A stretch of 64,000 nt of DNA from Parvularcula bermudensis HTCC2503 (GTDB lineage Bacteria; Pseudomonadota; Alphaproteobacteria; Caulobacterales; Parvularculaceae). The notes beneath the pieces were generated by a model that was not told the origin of the DNA, made no database searches, and saw only the letters and a list, made by a program, of their open reading frames with translations. This document shows, piece by piece, positions 61,885 through 64,000 of this stretch; position 1 is the stretch's first letter, and every line of letters starts with the position of its first letter. The stretch spans positions 2,046,001-2,110,000 of the forward strand of contig NC_014414.1 of NCBI RefSeq assembly GCF_000152825.2. Direction: 5' to 3'. The position numbers and the translations under genes were made by a program.

Positions 61885-62924
61885 CGAATGGGCTGACTAT
61901 TCGCCGGGCTGGGCCAGAGGATGCGCAGCGATGGGATGACTATGTCGCGACCTCGGGCAGTTTCTTTCACCGCTGGGGATGGGGGGCGGCGGCGCAGTCA
62001 GTCTATGGCCATGAAGCTGTTTATCTCCTCGCCGAGCGGGGCGGACGGATTGTGGGCGGCCTGCCTCTGATCGACAGGCGCTCCTGCCTCCTCGGACGGG
62101 CGCTGATTTCGGTGGGCTTTACCACCGGGGGCGGCGTCCTTGCGGAACGGCAGTCAGATGGCCTTGCGCTTCTCGAGGCGGCGGAGGGGGAGGCGCGGGA
62201 TCGCGGCGCAGGCTATATCGAATTGCGATCCCCCTTCGGGACCGCCGATCTGTGGGCGGAGAAAACCGATATCTATGAGGGATTTGAGACGGCCATCATC
62301 AGCGACGAAGCCGATCGCCTCAAATCCATTCCCCGAAAAAAGCGCGCCGACATTCGCAAGGCGATCGCGGCCGCAAAGAATGGCGATCTGACGCTCTCTC
62401 ACAATGAGGATCTAGGCCTGTTCTGGCAGCATTTTGCCATAGCGCAGCGCGATCTTGGGACCCCTGTGTTCCCCGCCAGGTGGCTGACAAGCTTGAAAGC
62501 CGCGTTCGGCGAAGACATGTCGTGTACGATTATTCGGTCCAATGACGCGCCGCTGGCGGGGGTTGTGACCTATCGACATCGGCGGACCTATCATCTCTAT
62601 CACGCTTTTGTTTCCCCCGCGGCAAGGCGTACCCATGCGGGGGATTATCTTTATTGGTCCATGATGGGGAAGGCCGCGTCGGAGGGAATTGAGACATTTG
62701 ACTTGGGCCGGTCGAAACGGGGGACAGGGTCCCATGCTTACAAGACCTATTGGGGGTTTGTCCCGCAGCCCCTGATTTATCAGTACAGGATGATGAACGG
62801 CGGCCCCCTGCCTAACGTCAATCCACATAATCCGAAATTTGCGTTGTTTGCGGCAGGCTGGAAGCATCTGCCTCTGCCCGTTGCCCGGCATTTGGGACCG
62901 GTTCTCGCCGGCCATCTGGCGTGA
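61881..62924 (+). CDS. FemAB-family protein of the XrtA locus
   Basis: 347 residues, GNAT-like fold. F-F-H-R-W-G-W and R-K-K-R-A-D-I-R-K-A are family hallmarks, then F-D-L-G-R-S-K-R-G-T-G-S-H-A-Y-K-T-Y-W-G-F. FemAB proteins transfer aminoacyl groups from tRNA in Gram-positives; in XrtA loci the acceptor is unknown. It begins in the stop of the deacetylase gene (ATGA). Confidence 0.85.
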   Translation: MTNGLTIRRAGPEDAQRWDDYVATSGSFFHRWGWGAAAQSVYGHEAVYLLAERGGRIVGGLPLIDRRSCLLGRALISVGFTTGGGVLAERQSDGLALLEAAEGEARDRGAGYIELRSPFGTADLWAEKTDIYEGFETAIISDEADRLKSIPRKKRADIRKAIAAAKNGDLTLSHNEDLGLFWQHFAIAQRDLGTPVFPARWLTSLKAAFGEDMSCTIIRSNDAPLAGVVTYRHRRTYHLYHAFVSPAARRTHAGDYLYWSMMGKAASEGIETFDLGRSKRGTGSHAYKTYWGFVPQPLIYQYRMMNGGPLPNVNPHNPKFALFAAGWKHLPLPVARHLGPVLAGHLA

Positions 62925-62929
62925 CCGCC

Positions 62930-64000
62930 ATGTCCGAGAAGCCGCGCCTCCTCTATTTAACGCCGCGTCTGCCCTTCCCCCCGGATAAGGGGGACAAGAT
63001 CCGGTCGTTCCATGTATTGCGCCATCTGTGCACGAAATATCGCGTCAGCCTTGGGGCCTTTGTCGACGATAAGGAAGATTATCCGCTGTGCTCTCAGATC
63101 GCCGGCATGTGCGAGCGGTCGTTCTTTCGCCGCCGTCCCAAGGGGATACCCCCGCTCCAGGCGCTCAAGGGGGCGGCACGCGGTCAGGCCTTGTCTATCG
63201 CTTGGTACGAAGATCGGCAGATGCGGCGCTGGGTGGCCGCTCAGCGGGGGGAGGGCCTGGCGGCGGAGGTGATCTTTTCGAGTGCCCTTGTGCCCTATGC
63301 CGAGGGGGCCCGCGCCCCGGTGCTGATCGATCTCGTTGACGCCGATAGCGCCAAATGGGCGGCCTATGGCCGGGAGGGGGCGTGGTGGCGGCGGCCGATC
63401 TATTGGCACGAAGCGCACCGGGTCGCCGCCATGGAAGCGCGCTCTCTCTCCCTTGCGGCAAAGGTCTTCGCCATTTCCCCGAACGAAGCCGCGGTCATCA
63501 CAGCGGGGGCGGGGCGACCGGAGGGGAGCGCTGATTGGTTCGGGAACGGGATAGATCCTGATGAATGGTCGGTCGAAGCCCTCGGCGCCGCGCCCTCGGC
63601 GCCCGCCGTCGAGTTGATCTTCACCGGGCGGATGAACTACCCCCCTAATGTCGAGGCCGTGACGCAGTTCGCGACCAAAGTCTGGCCCGATCTACGGCGG
63701 GCGCATCCTAATCTCACCTGGGGGATCGTCGGGGCGGATCCGGCCCCGGCCGTCACGGCCCTCGCAAGGATGCCGGGCATCACCGTGACGGGGCGCGTGG
63801 CCGATATGCGCCCCTATTTGGCCGCAGCAACGATCGCGATAGCGCCTCTCGCTATTGCGCGAGGGGTACAAAATAAGGTGCTGGAGGCGATGGCGATGGA
63901 GCGACCGGTCGTGGCAAGCTCTGGGGCTGCTGCGGGATTACCGGTGAGGGCAGGGCGGGACCTCTTGCTCGCCGACAGCCCCGATGAATGGGGGTCGGTG
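62930..64000 (+). CDS. Stp1-like glycosyltransferase of the XrtA locus, 3' end cut by window
   Basis: 357 codons open to the window end. L-L-Y-L-T-P-R-L-P-F-P-P-D-K-G-D-K-I-R near the start, F-T-G-R-M-N-Y-P-P-N-V, and R-G-V-Q-N-K-V-L-E-A-M-A-M-E-R-P-V-V are the hallmarks of the PEP-CTERM-associated sugar transferases (TIGR03087-like, GT-B). A GTG at 62921 overlaps the FemAB stop by 4 nt and adds three residues. About 40-50 residues are missing. Confidence 0.88.
   Translation, partial: MSEKPRLLYLTPRLPFPPDKGDKIRSFHVLRHLCTKYRVSLGAFVDDKEDYPLCSQIAGMCERSFFRRRPKGIPPLQALKGAARGQALSIAWYEDRQMRRWVAAQRGEGLAAEVIFSSALVPYAEGARAPVLIDLVDADSAKWAAYGREGAWWRRPIYWHEAHRVAAMEARSLSLAAKVFAISPNEAAVITAGAGRPEGSADWFGNGIDPDEWSVEALGAAPSAPAVELIFTGRMNYPPNVEAVTQFATKVWPDLRRAHPNLTWGIVGADPAPAVTALARMPGITVTGRVADMRPYLAAATIAIAPLAIARGVQNKVLEAMAMERPVVASSGAAAGLPVRAGRDLLLADSPDEWGSV

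Noticed and set aside
1-64000. CRISPR array, prophage, IS element, integron or toxin-antitoxin pair
   Set aside because: No regularly spaced repeats, no terminal inverted repeats flanking a transposase, no structural phage genes; the XRE gene has no toxin partner and the lysozyme-domain gene has no phage neighbours.

Overview
The window is GC-rich, gene-dense chromosomal DNA of an alphaproteobacterium. The evidence is a pair of F1-ATPase zeta inhibitors (DUF1476), a phasin with a PhaR-type operator, a DksA without zinc cysteines, fused SecDF, and a clpS-clpA pair. The gene mix suggests a marine, polyhydroxyalkanoate-storing and exopolysaccharide-producing bacterium. A Parvularcula-like organism is my best guess, but it rests on recall rather than a search.

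Layout. 1-9.7 kb: a cut-off glutathione S-transferase, two overlapping cyclophilins (one secreted, one cytosolic), an MFS transporter, a TonB receptor with a YfiR-like protein, and topA. 9.7-20 kb: msrA, nrdB with two NrdR-like boxes, a lipoprotein of unknown role, a SPOR-tailed D,D-carboxypeptidase, a phasin, clpS-clpA, a DUF2254 membrane protein and a small Cys-rich secreted protein. 20-29 kb: mnmA, a phasin-like protein, sucC without sucD, yajC-secDF plus a squalene/phytoene-synthase-like gene, tRNA-Lys, and a serine hydrolase. 29-33 kb: a CAP-domain lipoprotein and a murL-murD2 pair. These two would make the D-glutamate of peptidoglycan by ligating L-Glu to UDP-MurNAc-L-Ala and then epimerising it. 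33-41 kb: an XRE regulator with a self-operator, gph, glmU-glmS, lpxC and bamD, which together supply precursors and assembly for the envelope. 41-48.9 kb: purC-purS, two zeta inhibitors, an SDR, purB, a tail-anchored lysozyme-domain protein and dksA. 48.9-64 kb: a GT4-deacetylase fusion facing a long rightward operon.

The operon from about 51.4 kb to the window end has the order of an exosortase A (XrtA/PEP-CTERM) exopolysaccharide locus: priming sugar transferase, TPR protein, export lipoprotein, chain-length determinant, tyrosine autokinase, outer-membrane barrel, ATPase, polysaccharide deacetylase, FemAB-like protein and a Stp1-like glycosyltransferase cut by the window end. The exosortase itself should lie just beyond position 64000.

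A recurring structural oddity is short tandem repeats (unit 7-19 nt, 2-4 copies) overlapping or just after stop codons, at 9732, 11877, 20032, 34752, 43220 and 43285.
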